A stretch of DNA of 64,000 nucleotides. Origin: Stenopsyche tienmushanensis (lineage: Eukaryota; Arthropoda; Insecta; Trichoptera; Stenopsychidae). Below are positions 10,725 through 22,525 of the stretch, in pieces (positions within the stretch are counted from its first letter, which is position 1; every line of letters starts with the position of its first letter). The DNA lies in assembly GCA_008973525.1 (NCBI GenBank), contig WACJ01000126.1, positions 930,001 to 994,000 on the forward strand, in the 5' to 3' direction. The notes below the pieces were generated by a model, which had not been told where the DNA came from, made no database searches, and saw only the letters and a program-made list of their open reading frames with translations. The translations under genes and the position numbers were made by a program.

Positions 10725-11455
10725 CACTCAAACCTCTTTTTGTGCGACTTTTTTTTGTGCGATTTCGAAGTTATGCGGTTTTTATATAAAGCATTTTTTT
10801 ATTTCTTAAAGATTTCGTATCGAGATATTTTGGATAAAATAGGAAAAATTAATTAACGACACTTACCGCAATTTAAAAAAAAATTATAATTTGGAACTGT
10901 GTAAATCACTATTATATAATTTTTCTCGAAACTACTTATTTCAACACGGTTGACATCATATCACAAGCTTTAATTGATTAATTAACTTCAAACTGGATAT
11001 GAATCTCTTCTATATCGCCCTCTATTATTCCTACCAGATTTATGTCAAAATCTATTTTTTAACTATTTTAAAAAAATATAAAACTGACAAAATAAAATCA
11101 AAAAATGACCTGACTGATTTTTTTTTAAATAGACGCCATTTTGTGATTTATTTTTATGAGTTAGGGACTATAGTGACATCTTATTAATTATGAATAATTT
11201 TGTTGGAAAGAGAAAATCTACATAGAACAATGATGAATCGCAACGAATATTTTTAATTATCTTATTGTTTTCCCGTTTTTTTATTAACTTCTTTTATGCG
11301 ATTTTGGATATATTTTGTATATGCTGTTTTAAAGTTATGCGATTTTTAAAATCCATTTAACGCCTCTTCACTTTTTCTATGTAAGTCATAGCTTTTTTTG
11401 TGTGATTTCTTTTTGTGCAATTTTCCGCGGAACGCATCAAAAAAAGGTTTAAGTG
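10725..11455. mobile_element. 731-bp TA-flanked MITE, Tigger/pogo-like ends
   Basis: The left end reads CACTCAAACCTCTTTTTGTG and the right end, reverse-complemented, CACTTAAACCTTTTTTTGAT, each next to a TA dinucleotide (10723-10724 and 11456-11457), as expected for Tc1/mariner/pogo superfamily insertion. Inside are repeated tracts TTATGCGATTTT and TTTTTGTGCGA. The middle, about 10918-11215, matches repeat family G. It has no transposase frame, so it would be non-autonomous. Confidence 0.75.
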
Positions 11456-12840
11456 TATATGTAAAGATGAATATCAGTTTGTTTATTTGTAAGTTAATTT
11501 ATTATTGAATTTGCTTGGGACATACACATTCATCCAATTGCAATTAAACGTTGGTGAGTTATCGGGCGTATATTCAAGAATTTTGTTTTGCGAGATGTTA
11601 AACGGATGCACCATGTTGGCGCATATTAGTCTGCTTAAACGAAGTGACTCCTAAAGTTTTTATTTTAATTACTTAATCTGAAGCAACTATATCGCTTTGG
11701 TGACACATCGGGGAATTGTATTGACATAATAAAGGAGCCGTACACAAATGATATCGTACATGTATGTATCATTGTGAATATATCAAAAAAGGGCACATAT
11801 GTAATAAGAGATACGATAAGGTTTAAATGCAACACTATTTCCGGATTATTGTTGAACAAAGTCGAGAATAATATCGATTGGCAGCGCATGATTTACATGC
11901 TTTTTGCTTCGCTGCCGAATTCCGTCGGGCGATTTGTTTGCTTTTTTTTCACACGGTGGCCACTTTACACGTTTGACACATTTCGGCGCTTTGTCTTCTT
12001 TTTGCGACGAAAAGTGGGCAAGGCAAATAGACGAGTAAATGGCATTTAGTGCAATTTGAGGCAATAGCAGTTGCGGCACTGCGCCGCCGACTATTTGAGC
12101 AACTCCGCTATTTTTTTCGGTCCGATATTATTTCTTTTATCTGCTGACGCTGGAGAAAATTTAAACTGCCGGAAATGACAGGTGATCAACGCGATTATTT
12201 TATTATTTCATTTTAATGAAGAAATTATTTAAGCATTCGTCGACCAATCGCATAACTCGGCGAATTATGTCAGGGAATTAAATAGATATTTTCGCTTGTA
12301 ATTTATGAATTATCGTACCCCCCATATTGTTGTATCGAACGTGTAACCTGAATTCGCGTTTATTTGGCGCGTTCGCGAATTTCGCGCACTCATTTCTGTA
12401 AAGCTTAATTTTTGTTTCAGTCAGTGTTCATACAATGCAAATCAGGCTTTTAAATTCTACCAAACTTTCAACGTTGCGGACTTAAATAATAATTTTCGAA
12501 ACCTGAATAATTGCACATACCACAATCAACATAAAATCTACAAAACTATTTTTTTGTGTACAAGTTGATTATGTTAATTATTATTAAATAAACATTGTCT
12601 ACTTTCGATACAAGGTTGCTAGGGCTTCAATAAACGTGGCTAACGTTGTAGATTTTATTAAGGTTATCTCCTCTGCTAAATATTTGGAATATAACCAAAC
12701 TGGGATTCCCAGATTTAAATTTGTTTCCTAGAGATAATAAGCGTCAAATCAATATCTTTTCTCTGTTATGCCTTGAATTTAACTTTTTATTAACTTTAAA
12801 ATTTTAGACGTTTTCTAGAAAGATAATTCTATTAATAATT
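11456..12840. other. No gene recognised
   Basis: Overlapping opposite-strand frames at 11665-12079 lack known motifs. The 11900-12130 part is richer in CG dinucleotides than its surroundings. ACACCATGTTGGCGCATATTAGT-like DNA at 11608-11632 is also seen at 17459-17482, revealing another small repeat. Confidence 0.3.
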
Positions 12841-13375
12841 TGTGACGTCGACGGGCCCCGCCTATCTGTAGACGATGGTCCCGACCAACAAGTCGGTTGC
12901 GTTGAACAACGGAACACATTTAGAACTTGATTCGTTCGGTGATAGAGATCCGAATTAAGTAGCCGTAGAAGAATTCTAGAGAAAAGCGTGTCGCCTGGAA
13001 TCAGACTTAGTTGTCCGAGGAGATTCCCCTCTTTCGGGGTATGTTAACCGACGGTAGCGTACTGCGTGGACCTTCTTTTCTTCCCGGCACATTTGGTTTA
13101 GCAGATCTGCCGAATTATCATCCCCGTGCAATGGCGCTGTTAACCGACATCTTCCGTCTCTTTTTAGGCGCAATGGGTCAAATTGACAGCGCCATCTTCT
13201 TATGAAGGAACGACACTGATCGCTTCTTGAGCGTGCACCGTTGTCGGTTCGGGGGTGACTCGTCGTGAGGAGTTGTTGGTAGCCTTGGATGCGGGAGGTC
13301 GTCCTTCCTGCAGCCAGATCTCTCTCTTTCTTGTGTGGAATAAATAGTTATTAACCCCTTCAACATTACGTTTCA
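12841..13375 (+). repeat. LTR-like repeat family B, most complete copy
   Basis: It begins TGTGACGTCGACGGGCCCCG, passes through GTCGGTTGCGTTGAACAACG-GAACAC (also at 59210-59230), GAGGAGATTCCCCTCTTTCG (cf. 59416), the CAGCGCCATCTTC block and GCGGGAGGTCGTCC, and ends after GGAATAAATAGTTATTAACC. The TG start, about 0.5 kb length and terminal AATAAA fit a solitary LTR. I could not identify a convincing target-site duplication. Confidence 0.6.
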
Positions 13376-14552
13376 CTGTTAAAAGTGTCATCTATATTGG
13401 ATGACTTCCTGGAAAACATTATAAGCATAAAGAGTAATAAAATGCAACTTGGCGAATACAAAATACGTCGCATGCAGACTCATCATAATCAACGTCCACT
13501 CCGACACCAGCACTTGTTTCGTGGAAGCCGTCGTTTAAATTGTCATCACCGTTCAGAATGCATGTAATTGCGAATGATATGATCATTTGAATCCACTCTT
13601 CTCTTGGATCTGAGGGCTGCACTAGATTCTGAGCTGCGAAGTCCTCCAGCTCTGAAGACACAATGCTAAGATTCAGACTATCTTCCGTCGACAATGTCAT
13701 TCTTTTCACACGTGCGTGTATCTTTTATATCTGGGTCGACGTCATTAGGTCGCCAGTTTTGTTTGAGGTTCTCGACAACAATTTTTGATTGAATTCGACT
13801 GAATTTTTGGCACGAAAAATGCATTGTTTGGCCCATTTGACTTTTGACACGCGGCCAGATTTTACAAATCTTCTTCGGCACAAAAGAATTGCCCCGTCGA
13901 TGGATCGAATGCCCCGAAGTCGGTCTATAATTTGCTGTTAAATAGCCATTATCATACAATCCAACAAAAAAAAACATCCGCATTATTCGGACTGACGGAC
14001 ATAATGATAAATTACTGCCGCGCAAAGCTCTTTCAACGTTGCATTGAAGAAAATTCCATGGCGTTTGCGAGAAAATTTTTGAATTGCGTCAGATTCTGGG
14101 ACACTCAGAGAACTCAATTTTAAGCCCAAAGACTCTCAAACTAATTATCTTATGCGTAAGCATATTAAATATACTTATAGAAACAATATGCATCCATTTG
14201 GATGAAAGTGCTTGACTTTGAGATATCGGCTATCCATTATACTTAACACATTATGAGCGGTAAACATATTATTGGTAATACAGATATGTTCCATATCGGC
14301 TGATGGTGACGAATGAGAAGCATATTTTTATGAATATTGGTTAAAGTCAGGCTAAAATGTTGTTATGCGTAATTTTTTTCGCTTATTAGTTGGTTTATGG
14401 GGATCTAGAGAATCGTTTTTTATCAAAATTGAGAACATTCCAAATACATAGATTGACCAAAATCTATGTTTACTCTTCGTTATTTCTTATTACACGTTCT
14501 GTGAATGTACAAATTATGTTTACATTTTAAAACTTTCATGATTTAATGTGTA
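13376..14552. other. Unassigned; open frames on the minus strand
   Basis: Minus-strand frames 13419-13709 (96 codons, acidic: LNDGFHETSAGVGVDVDYDE) and 13678-14025 (115 codons) overlap by a frameshift-like step. Their composition recalls transposase C-terminal tails, but no catalytic motif is visible, so I do not call a gene. Confidence 0.3.
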
Positions 14553-15175
14553 CTATCAAACCTCTTTTGGTGCGACTTTTTTTTGTGCGATCTCGTTCGA
14601 AGTTTTGCGGTTTTTTTAGAGCTTTTTTTTATTTCATAAAAAGTATGTATCGAGATATTTTGGATAATATAGGAAATAAATTATCAACACTAAGCGAAAT
14701 TTCTATATAAGATTTATGTTAAAATTTATTTTTTAACTATCAAAAAAAACTGACAAAATAAAGTCAAAAAATTACTTGATTGAATTTTCTTTGCGCTGAT
14801 AGCGATGATAGTTTATAATTAAAATAATTATTATTTGTCTAGTGTCTTTTTTTGTGCGATTTTGGATATATTTTATATAGCTGTTTTAAAGTTATGCGAT
14901 TTTTAAAATCCATTGAACGCATGTTTACTTTTTCTATGTAAGTCATAGCTTTTTTTGTGAGATTTCTCTTTGTGCGATTTTCCGCAGAACGCATCTACCG
15001 CACTATTGCATTTTATGCGATAAATACGTTCCATGGGGAGTCTCATAAAAAAATCGCATTAAAAATACTTGAACTACATGGAAAACTAAAGGATAGGTTC
15101 AGTTATTTTTAAAACCGCATAACTTCAAATCAATGTAATAGAATGTACCAAAATCGCATAAAAAAAGTTTATAAA
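14553..15175. mobile_element. Second, rearranged copy of the 10725-type MITE
   Basis: The left end CTATCAAACCTCTTTTGGTG follows TA (14551-14552). Blocks GTATCGAGATATTTTGGATA, AAAGTTATGCGATTTTTAAA and TCTATGTAAGTCATAGCTTT are shared in order with 10725-11455. After GAACGCATC at about 14995 this copy continues into a reverse-oriented tract of ATCGCATAAAAAA and AACCGCATAACTT pieces instead of closing, so it is longer on the inside or has captured an inverted fragment. Confidence 0.6.
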
Positions 15176-15289
15176 TAAAAACAAGATACATATTTATCAT
15201 ATATAACGTTATTAAAGTATATTTTACACGACAATCGTTCAAATTACAAATCGTCATCCTTCTGTGTTGAAATCGTCTTTTTTAACCCG

Positions 15290-15690
15290 TATGGTAGTGT
15301 GGTCGCCTATTTGCGAGCGAATTCCAATGATTCTTCGATCAGAGATGGAGTGTCTTGCACGTTGAGTTGAGTTAAGTAGAGAGAAACAGACACTGAGAGA
15401 TTATATTGCTGGTCGGAGATTGTGAGTGGAAGACAGAGGCGGAGAGTATATCTTGTGTACATCGTATCCAATCATTAATCCAAATTTATCGACTAATAAT
15501 GATGTGTGATATGTGCTATCGACAGTGTGTATTTATGTATGTACAAGCTTCATATACGCTGCGACGGCCCTGACGAATAAGTGGATTTGTACGGATAATA
15601 AGTTGCGGACATACAAATATCGCATCTAAGTTTATGATGATTTAAAATTAGCTCACTATTTAAAGAGTTAATATAATACAGATTTAAAAA
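15290..15690 (+). repeat. LTR-like repeat family A, copy 2
   Basis: GAAGACAGAGGCGGAGAGTA, AAATTTATCGACTAATAATG, GCTATCGACAGTGTGTATTT, CTGCGACGGCCCTGACGAAT and AAGTTTATGATGATTTAAAA lie in the same order as in the inverted copy at 25190-25560. This is one of the two fullest copies. Confidence 0.65.
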
Positions 15691-17509
15691 ACAGTTCCGT
15701 TCGCCCTATACACACTCACACTTTAGTGGTTGTAGCTTGCAATAGCGTTAATTTTAGTTTTTTTTATGCGCATTCGCATAAAAAAGATCCGTATAAAAAC
15801 GTATGTGTTATACTTATATCTCCTTACTGTCTTTCGGATGCTTTTTGAAGCTTTACATCCGCAAAGATTTGCATACGGAATAGGGCACACCCTCAAACAA
15901 AGAAATCCAGCGGTGTCAGGTCTGCAAACCGTGCGAGTCACGGAATAGGGCACATCCCCAGGCAGGATAATAAAATCCCAGCTCAATAAATAAAAATGAT
16001 CTATTATAAGAAGATTGGCTTATCATGATTGAATTTATTATGTATCCTGTTTATGATGATGTTAACCTTCTCGCTTTTTAGCACAACTCTATAAATTATT
16101 TGTACACTTAGATTGAGCTTAAGGATGAGCTTCAAGCATTTGATGCTTTTACATCATAAAAATACTTATTTATAAGAGTGCTTCATGAAGAATGAGATCA
16201 TGGCTCGAATAGACTGCATCATATTTATGGCAGCTGAATGAATGCCTCGATGCATTATTTATACGACATTGAATTTAATCGCATTCGGAAAGTTTGGGGA
16301 GCGTTGAATCAAATATGTGTGATTTAGGATAATTAGAGAAGGAATAGAACAAGCACATATATTATGTGTATCATGCAATACATTATTGGGAATGGCATTG
16401 TTTGGCGAAGGTTGAAATTCTTCGATTGTGCAGAGAAGAATGTTAAGGTCATTCGTTGAGATCAATATTTTGAAAATACAGGTCCACAAAAAATGGGCGA
16501 GATTTGTAACGTGCCATTATTGTTTTTTTTTTTTGTGACGGTGTTAAAAAAATCATGGAATGATTTGCGCGGAATTACGTCGATTGTGTCATTACAGTCG
16601 TCCTTTCACTTTTTTCGGGATAAAAAATGCAATTGTTGCAGTTTTTCTCGGACAATGAGGTCGGAGAGGTCATGATGACCGACATAGGTAACAAACGGCG
16701 TTGAACTGATACATTTTTCTTGGAAAATTCAACTCGTCGAAGCGGAGACCTGATAATGTTCAAGTTTTTGTCGTGCTCTCAGTGGATTAGTAATACAGTG
16801 CTTTTCTTGCTATGAAGCCTCAATTTCATCTATGGATTCTACAAAGTATCAATTATTCTACTCACAGTATTACCCGAACAACCCCACAGTAAAATTTGAG
16901 ACTTGTTAACACTATCATGGTCCCATCAAAGGATCAGGCCTTCCCTTTGAAATTGCTGCGATTAAATGTTTTCATGTGACGATTTGTCATAACATTCCGG
17001 AAGAGCGTTTCGATTTCGATTTATATTTAGTAGTACTCAATCCATGGACAATTAAATATCTATTAACCCAGTTAGTTCTTCGGATCCAATTATAACACAG
17101 CGGAAGGAGGCAAAACAATGCACTCGTTGCATATTACTTTTGATTAATGAATTGCCTCTGATGAAGACAATGTTCAATCAAATTTGTTAACAACAAGAAA
17201 GTTCCGAGATCCAACAAAAAGTACTTGGCCAAGCCATTGTTGAATGTAAACGCGATTTAAAAGATTAATATCATTTTAGACTAAATGCTGAAGTAAAATC
17301 GTTATCAAGCCATGAACGAGTGCCAACCGATTGCCATCAAAAACATCAATGCATATCGTTGTCCAAATACAGTCAACCCTTCTGTAGCGTCGAGATAATT
17401 AATGTCTTTAATATGTGTCGTATACGTTCCTATATCGTTTGCGACACGTTTAACGGATACACCATGTTGGCGCATATTAGTATTGTCACCCTATTATTTT
17501 CTTGTGGGA
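15691..17509. other. Unassigned stretch with one Tigger-like terminus
   Basis: No gene is recognised. At 17370 CAGTCAACCCTTCTGTAGCG follows TA and matches the left end of the small MITE at 49287-49438, so a related insertion begins here, but no opposite end was located. Frames at 15723-15986 and 16259-16489 show no motif. Confidence 0.35.
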
Positions 17510-18560
17510 AGGAAATCTTCTATAAGACACCCTGGGTTTGATCCCAGGGTAGTGTCAAATTATTACTGACTAAACCTCTCTCTTGTCCTTTTCTGTCCCC
17601 CTGGTATTATTTATCACATTGTTTTAGGAGAGCAGGGAGTCTGGCCTTAAGTAGCTGGCCCTATTCTAGTGTTGGAAAACTGCTCTGCGTCTCTCTCTCT
17701 CTCACTGCCTTCTTTGGCGCTCATACTGTGGACCATGTTCTCAGCGTTGAGCACGGCTACCCCGAGTGCTTGTTTCATCATATTTCTCTGGGGTGTCCAA
17801 GCGCCACAATCATTGATGGTGTGTTTGGCATCATCGACCTCCTCTTGGTAGTGGTGGCACGCCGCGGATGGTTCTTTGCCGATCCGCTTCAGGTACGCAC
17901 GAAAACATTCATGTCCAATGAGGACCTGGTTCAAGCGGTAAGTCGTTTCTCCATGTTTTCAGGCCCTCCACCGGCTTACAACCGGGACAAGTCAGTGGGT
18001 CCATCTTCCCTTGCTGGATTGATTCCATCTCTGCTGCCAGGCTTCCTTCAGTTTCTAGACATGCTCGTTGTGGTTTTTGGGATCTTCGAAGTCCGAGGTC
18101 GTCTTCTTTGCTTGGAGATCCAACCGAGGGATTCTAGCGATCACAAGCACCGCTTCTTCAGATACTGTTCTATATGCTATGGTGACTCGGAGCGCTCCCT
18201 GCCGTTGGACTCTTGCCAGCTTTTTTCTGTAGCTCTCATGTCTGAGCGACTCATGCCAAATCGGAGCTCCGTACAGAAGGATTGAGTGTATAACCTCGTT
18301 CTCCTCTTCTTCTTCCACTGACTACCTTCTGCACCTTCTACGCACCTGTTTTAATGTGTTTACTGAAGTTCAGCTTGTTGTCCATGAGAATTCCGAGGTA
18401 TCTCAGCGTTTTGCTGTATTCAACCTCGTGACCGTTGATAACAAACTGTTTGACCCTCGGTCTTCTTCTTCTGCTGCAGCACTACATAGCCTGCTGAATG
18501 TGGACGGTGTTTTCGGACGAAGCTTGTAATCGGCACTTCGCCGTACATGTCCATGACCTC
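17510..18560 (-). pseudogene. R1/I-like LINE 3' part, third copy
   Basis: On the minus strand, about 18480-18370 encodes VKQFVINGHEVEY and RYLGILMDNKLNFS of the thumb. Positions 18318-18055 encode LLYGAPIWHES and KLARVQRQGALRV. Positions 17934-17647 encode QVLIGHECFRAYL, with a degraded knuckle (CHHYQEEVDDAKHT instead of C-x2-C). These are in separate frames. The 3' flank contains a 7-bp perfect stem, CCCTGGG-tttgat-CCCAGGG, at about 17530-17549. The reverse transcriptase palm is missing, so the copy is 5'-truncated and dead. Confidence 0.85.
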
Positions 18561-19405
18561 TCGATTTGGTGTATATTTTTGGAATTATTTGTAAAAACTT
18601 AATTAAACAATCACTTGATAAATATCTCCAGTATACTTGTAGGTTATTCCAGAGCATATGTACCTAGTTTCCCTGTTGTACCCAGTATGTCATTTTTTTC
18701 TGTTCTTTCTGTATTAAACAATTTCCGTATTTTTTTTTAATAATTAATCTCAAGTCTTTTTACCTCCAAAACAACCCCACATCATCGAATTTTCACCTTC
18801 GTCTTTATGCTTTTGTAATGTCTTTGTACCCAAAGTATTCTCTACAATTTGGACGTTAAAACAATTGAGTTATCCTCGTCATTTGTAGTAGATTTTGGGC
18901 GGTCCGGTATTTTTCTGTCCATTAAAGTCCAAGTCTCCTATTGTCTTTTAATGGTACAATGCACGCCCTTAATGTAAAACTTATCTTTTTAGCAATTACT
19001 TGTAGTCAAATTATAAAGGTACGACTTGCGATACTTATTCTGGTTTAATTTGCTATTTTAAATTTAAAAAATCGTTTTTATATGTTCAAAAGGTAACGCG
19101 CTTTAAATTTTTCGCAACGTCTATTCGTTCCAAAATGTATCGAAACGCGCAAAAAATAAATAAAAAGCACGTTTTATGCAATTCGGAATTATGCGACAAG
19201 AATATTAAATTAAACACATTGTATAGCAGATGGCGAAAATGACTCTTTGAACTCTTTTTTTTCTGTTTGTGTTAAAATTTCAGTGCGCATTATAATGCAT
19301 TTTTAAGTAGAAGGGTTTCAACATTGAAAATAAGAAAGAAATAATTGATTTGAAACGGTTAATCTTCATCTTCGGCGTTTCCAAACTTATTGTCGATTGT
19401 GTAAC
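18561..19405. other. No gene recognised
   Basis: AT-rich, with GCGCAAAAAATAAATAAAAA and TTATGCGACAAG tracts near 19150-19200 that recall the CGCATAA-type MITEs, but no ends could be set. Confidence 0.3.
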
Positions 19406-19615
19406 ATATCACTCAATAAATTCAAAGGATATTTTTTTAAAAATTGCAAAAAAGCGACCCCAAATGACCCTAGACGAGTTTGATCGTCGATACACAGTTG
19501 AGTGAGTTGATCCAAGTTTCTCAGCAAATCCATTAATGGAAAGACCTGGATTTATCTCCACCAAATCTCGTAGAACGTCGTAATCTAGTGTTTTAGATCT
19601 GGTAATATCGGCTAA
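19406..19615 (-). mobile_element. mariner fragment: terminal repeat plus DNA-binding helix-turn-helix
   Basis: GTAACATATCACTCAATAAA at about 19401-19421 matches the mariner terminus seen intact at 49665-49690 and 32597-32625. On the minus strand 19612-19480 encodes DVLRDLVEINPGLSINGFA followed by EKLGSTHSTVYR, which is the helix-turn-helix of mariner transposases (LAEKLGVSHSTV is typical). The catalytic domain is gone. Confidence 0.7.
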
Positions 19616-21999
19616 CCAGGATAGAAAATTGTAATATATTCAACAAGATAATGTATTATTGATTAAGCTCGTGTTGTTTTTTGTTCTGACACCAATGAAA
19701 CTGATAAAACAGCACTTATTTTTGGCACTGCTGATAATTATTCTCTGATGTCAGACAATCTCTAGCTCATTTTGGAAGATATGTTTGTCTAATTTAAGGA
19801 CAATTGAGTGCTTTTAAGTTGATCATGAATGGATTAATAATGTTCTTGCTCAGATATGTGGATGCTATAAAGCGGACTCTGGGCTATAATTGCTTGCTCA
19901 GCTAATCACTTCCATTGTGGATGCTTCCATCCGAATGAAAATAATGCGGATGCGCTCAGGAAGTAAGGCTTCGCGATCTGAAGATGTAGAACGAACACCA
20001 GCTAACAATGATTCATTACAACACTCCACAGAGCAGTTTGAGGGTCAATGGGACGCGTGCTGATGTTTTGATTAAATCACATAATATATGAATATTCGTG
20101 GCCATTTTTTAAATTCTATAATAACAGTTTGCTTGCTTTAAATGCCGTAGGAAGTATTCTGTTGTAATTAAAATGTAAGTACAGATTTGCGCAATGGATG
20201 CTTCCTCGGCTTAGATAATATCGTACTCTATGAAAGATATCCACGATCCAACAGTTTTTGATTGTGAGAAGAACCCATTGATAATTTGGAACAGTTAATG
20301 ACCAAAAGAAAGCGAATAAACCACAGGCGAACCAAAAATATTTCCATTGCTTTAGGAAATATTGAGCATTTTCAGAATAATCGATACAGGTCAACTAGGA
20401 CACGCTCTGTTTTACCCCCTTAAACTTTATCAGTCTATATTTAACTTTTTAATTTTTATTTAACAATCTTGTAAAATTATTAAAATAATCAAATAATTCG
20501 ATTCATTCCTAAATTTAACTACTAAATATATAATAATTCATACTTTTTTATACAACATTGACGTGAGACTTAGTTTACTGAGAAGCGCCCAAATATATAT
20601 AACATGTATTTCGAAAGAGTATTATTAATGCATGGACGAAAAAACATTTTTTGCGTCGGCAGTGAGTGAGCGTCATGCACGCTAAAAACACACTTTGGGC
20701 CAATAAATATCGCACCGTTTGACAGGTTTGAATTTGTGCGCGTCTGTCAAACGTTACATAACCTGCAAGATGTATCACTATGGAAGTGAACGGAAGGAAT
20801 CGATGGGTGTCGTGTAATTAAAACGCATGGAGCTGATATCAAAATCGTGTCGTGTCTAATGTTAAATTACGAGTTACATGCGGCAATCTTGCAACAACAG
20901 GTTTATTTTGTTCTTCAGATCCGATCAGATATTCTCCATGAACGTGATGAGCAACGCACTCTCACTTTTTTTTGTTGGCAACACAATTTCCGGTTCGATT
21001 AATTCCGCGTATTAATATTTTGAACCGATATTCAAATGTTTGCGCGGACGGCATTCCTTTTTCTCATCGTAGGTGTTGATTATCGCCTGTTGTTAACAAT
21101 AGACAACGAGACGTAAGACCGAATGGAGCCGCGATTTAATCCGACATTCCAACTACGTACGGGGATAATTTCGCCTGGCGTAAGAAACTGCAATTCAGCT
21201 TTAACAGCAGCAAAATGCACACAAATTACGGTGCGGCAGTGAGGCAATTTCTGCGAGAGTTATTACTTCCAGATCGCAACATTATAATTGATTTGCTCCA
21301 TTGAAAAATATCAACCTGTTTAATAACAGCGCATAATAAACCATAATACGATTCGCCCTCCGTTAAGGACGCATAACCTCAATCCATTCAAACGTCAAAT
21401 TCGGATTTTCCGCAATGGCAATAACACGCCAAATTACGGCCAGTAATTCGTATCGATCGCGATTAAAACGGCTCGCTGTGTTACCAGCAGACAAAATCGC
21501 CAAAGCGCGTTCGTATTCCTTTGATGAAACAAATATTTCGCCACTCGATAAATTAATGGCGTGAATTATAAAATTACATACGCAACGAATGTTGATAAAC
21601 GCAAATTTTCTGCTATACATAACAAATTACGCCGCCTAACCACATTGCGGAATAATTAATAGCATATAATTTTGTCACAGTTTTATCTGCATTGTAGGAT
21701 TTTCTCAGAATGCGTTATTATTTCAACATTAAAAATTCACAGTAATTAAACACATTATTTTTGCTGTATTATTCAGTTTACAGATATGAAAAATATGTCA
21801 CAGCGTTTCTTACATAATATTAGGTTATCCCGAAAGAAATACATTTTTTTAAAAAAATCAGCTTTTTCATTATTTTTTTTTTATACAATCTTTTATATTT
21901 TTTATCTTTTATATATTTATATCACTATATAATATAATCGCTTTCATTGTTAACTAACTAATAAATTACAACATCATTTTTTTATTATTTACTAGCTGG
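19616..21999. other. Long stretch without an identified gene
   Basis: A 92-codon minus-strand frame at 20116-20394 is rich in aromatic residues (YFLKQWKYFWFACGLFAFFW) and could be a receptor-like remnant; see findings. The 20900-21640 part is less AT-rich and seems single-copy, as intronic or regulatory DNA might be. TTAGGTTATCCCGAAAGAAA at 21823-21842 looks like a solitary mariner end. Confidence 0.3.
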
Positions 22000-22470
22000 T
22001 ACCCAGCGCGTTTCTGCCACAGAAGTAATAATTCTAAAAATATAGTTCTTTCCGATAATGAAGATATTTATTGAAATTGAATGATAAATAAGGGACAAGT
22101 ATAAATGATATTTACTTTATTTTGTTGGTTTTATTATAAATATAAACAGACATACAAACATTGATTTATATATATATATATAAAAAATCTACTGTAAGTT
22201 GATTGTACTATATCTATATTATTTGAGAAAGTGCATACGATAAATTGGCAATCGAATTGGCAAAGTTTTATCGCAATCGAATGAACGGTATGGCAACGCA
22301 TAAAATACGAACAAACAAATTTTTATTTTTGTATATTATACTATGCCTATGTTACTCGCGCAATCATTAGCAATAAGTGGACGAAGTTTTATCGCAATCT
22401 GATGAACGGTATGGCAGCGCATTACATACAAACAAACAGATATTCATTTTTATATATAAGAAGATAAGCA
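22000..22470 (+). repeat. RTE-like retroelement 3' tail, dimeric 121-bp unit
   Basis: AAGTTTTATCGCAATC-RATGAACGGTATGG followed by ACATACRAACAAACA occurs twice, starting at 22263 and 22384, a period of 121 bases. The same dimer with the same spacing is found at 56052 and 56173. Phrases of the type TTATCGCAATCGGTTGAACG...ACAAACAAACA resemble tails of RTE-type LINEs in insects. The phrase CTGGTACCCAGCGCGTTTCT at about 21995 marks the upstream end. Confidence 0.5.
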
Positions 22471-22487
22471 TATTATATGAAAGAATA

Positions 22488-22490
<3 letters not shown>

Positions 22491-22520
<30 letters not shown>

Positions 22521-22521
22521 T
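22491..22521. repeat. (AT)n microsatellite
   Basis: A run of about 15 AT dinucleotides directly follows the RTE-like tail, as is usual where such retroelements end in simple repeats. Confidence 0.9.
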
Positions 22522-22525
22522 ACAA

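Noticed and set aside
17530..17549. CCCTGGGTTTGATCCCAGGG as a possible tRNA arm
   Set aside because: The stem looks like a T-arm, but there is no D-arm, anticodon or acceptor stem at the right distances.
17728..18285. Longest open frame of the window, 185 codons on the plus strand
   Set aside because: It lies antisense to the R1-like LINE C-terminus; the minus strand gives recognisable LINE residues and the plus frame gives none.
22491..22521. (AT)n run as possible origin or regulatory site
   Set aside because: A plain microsatellite after a retroelement tail explains it.
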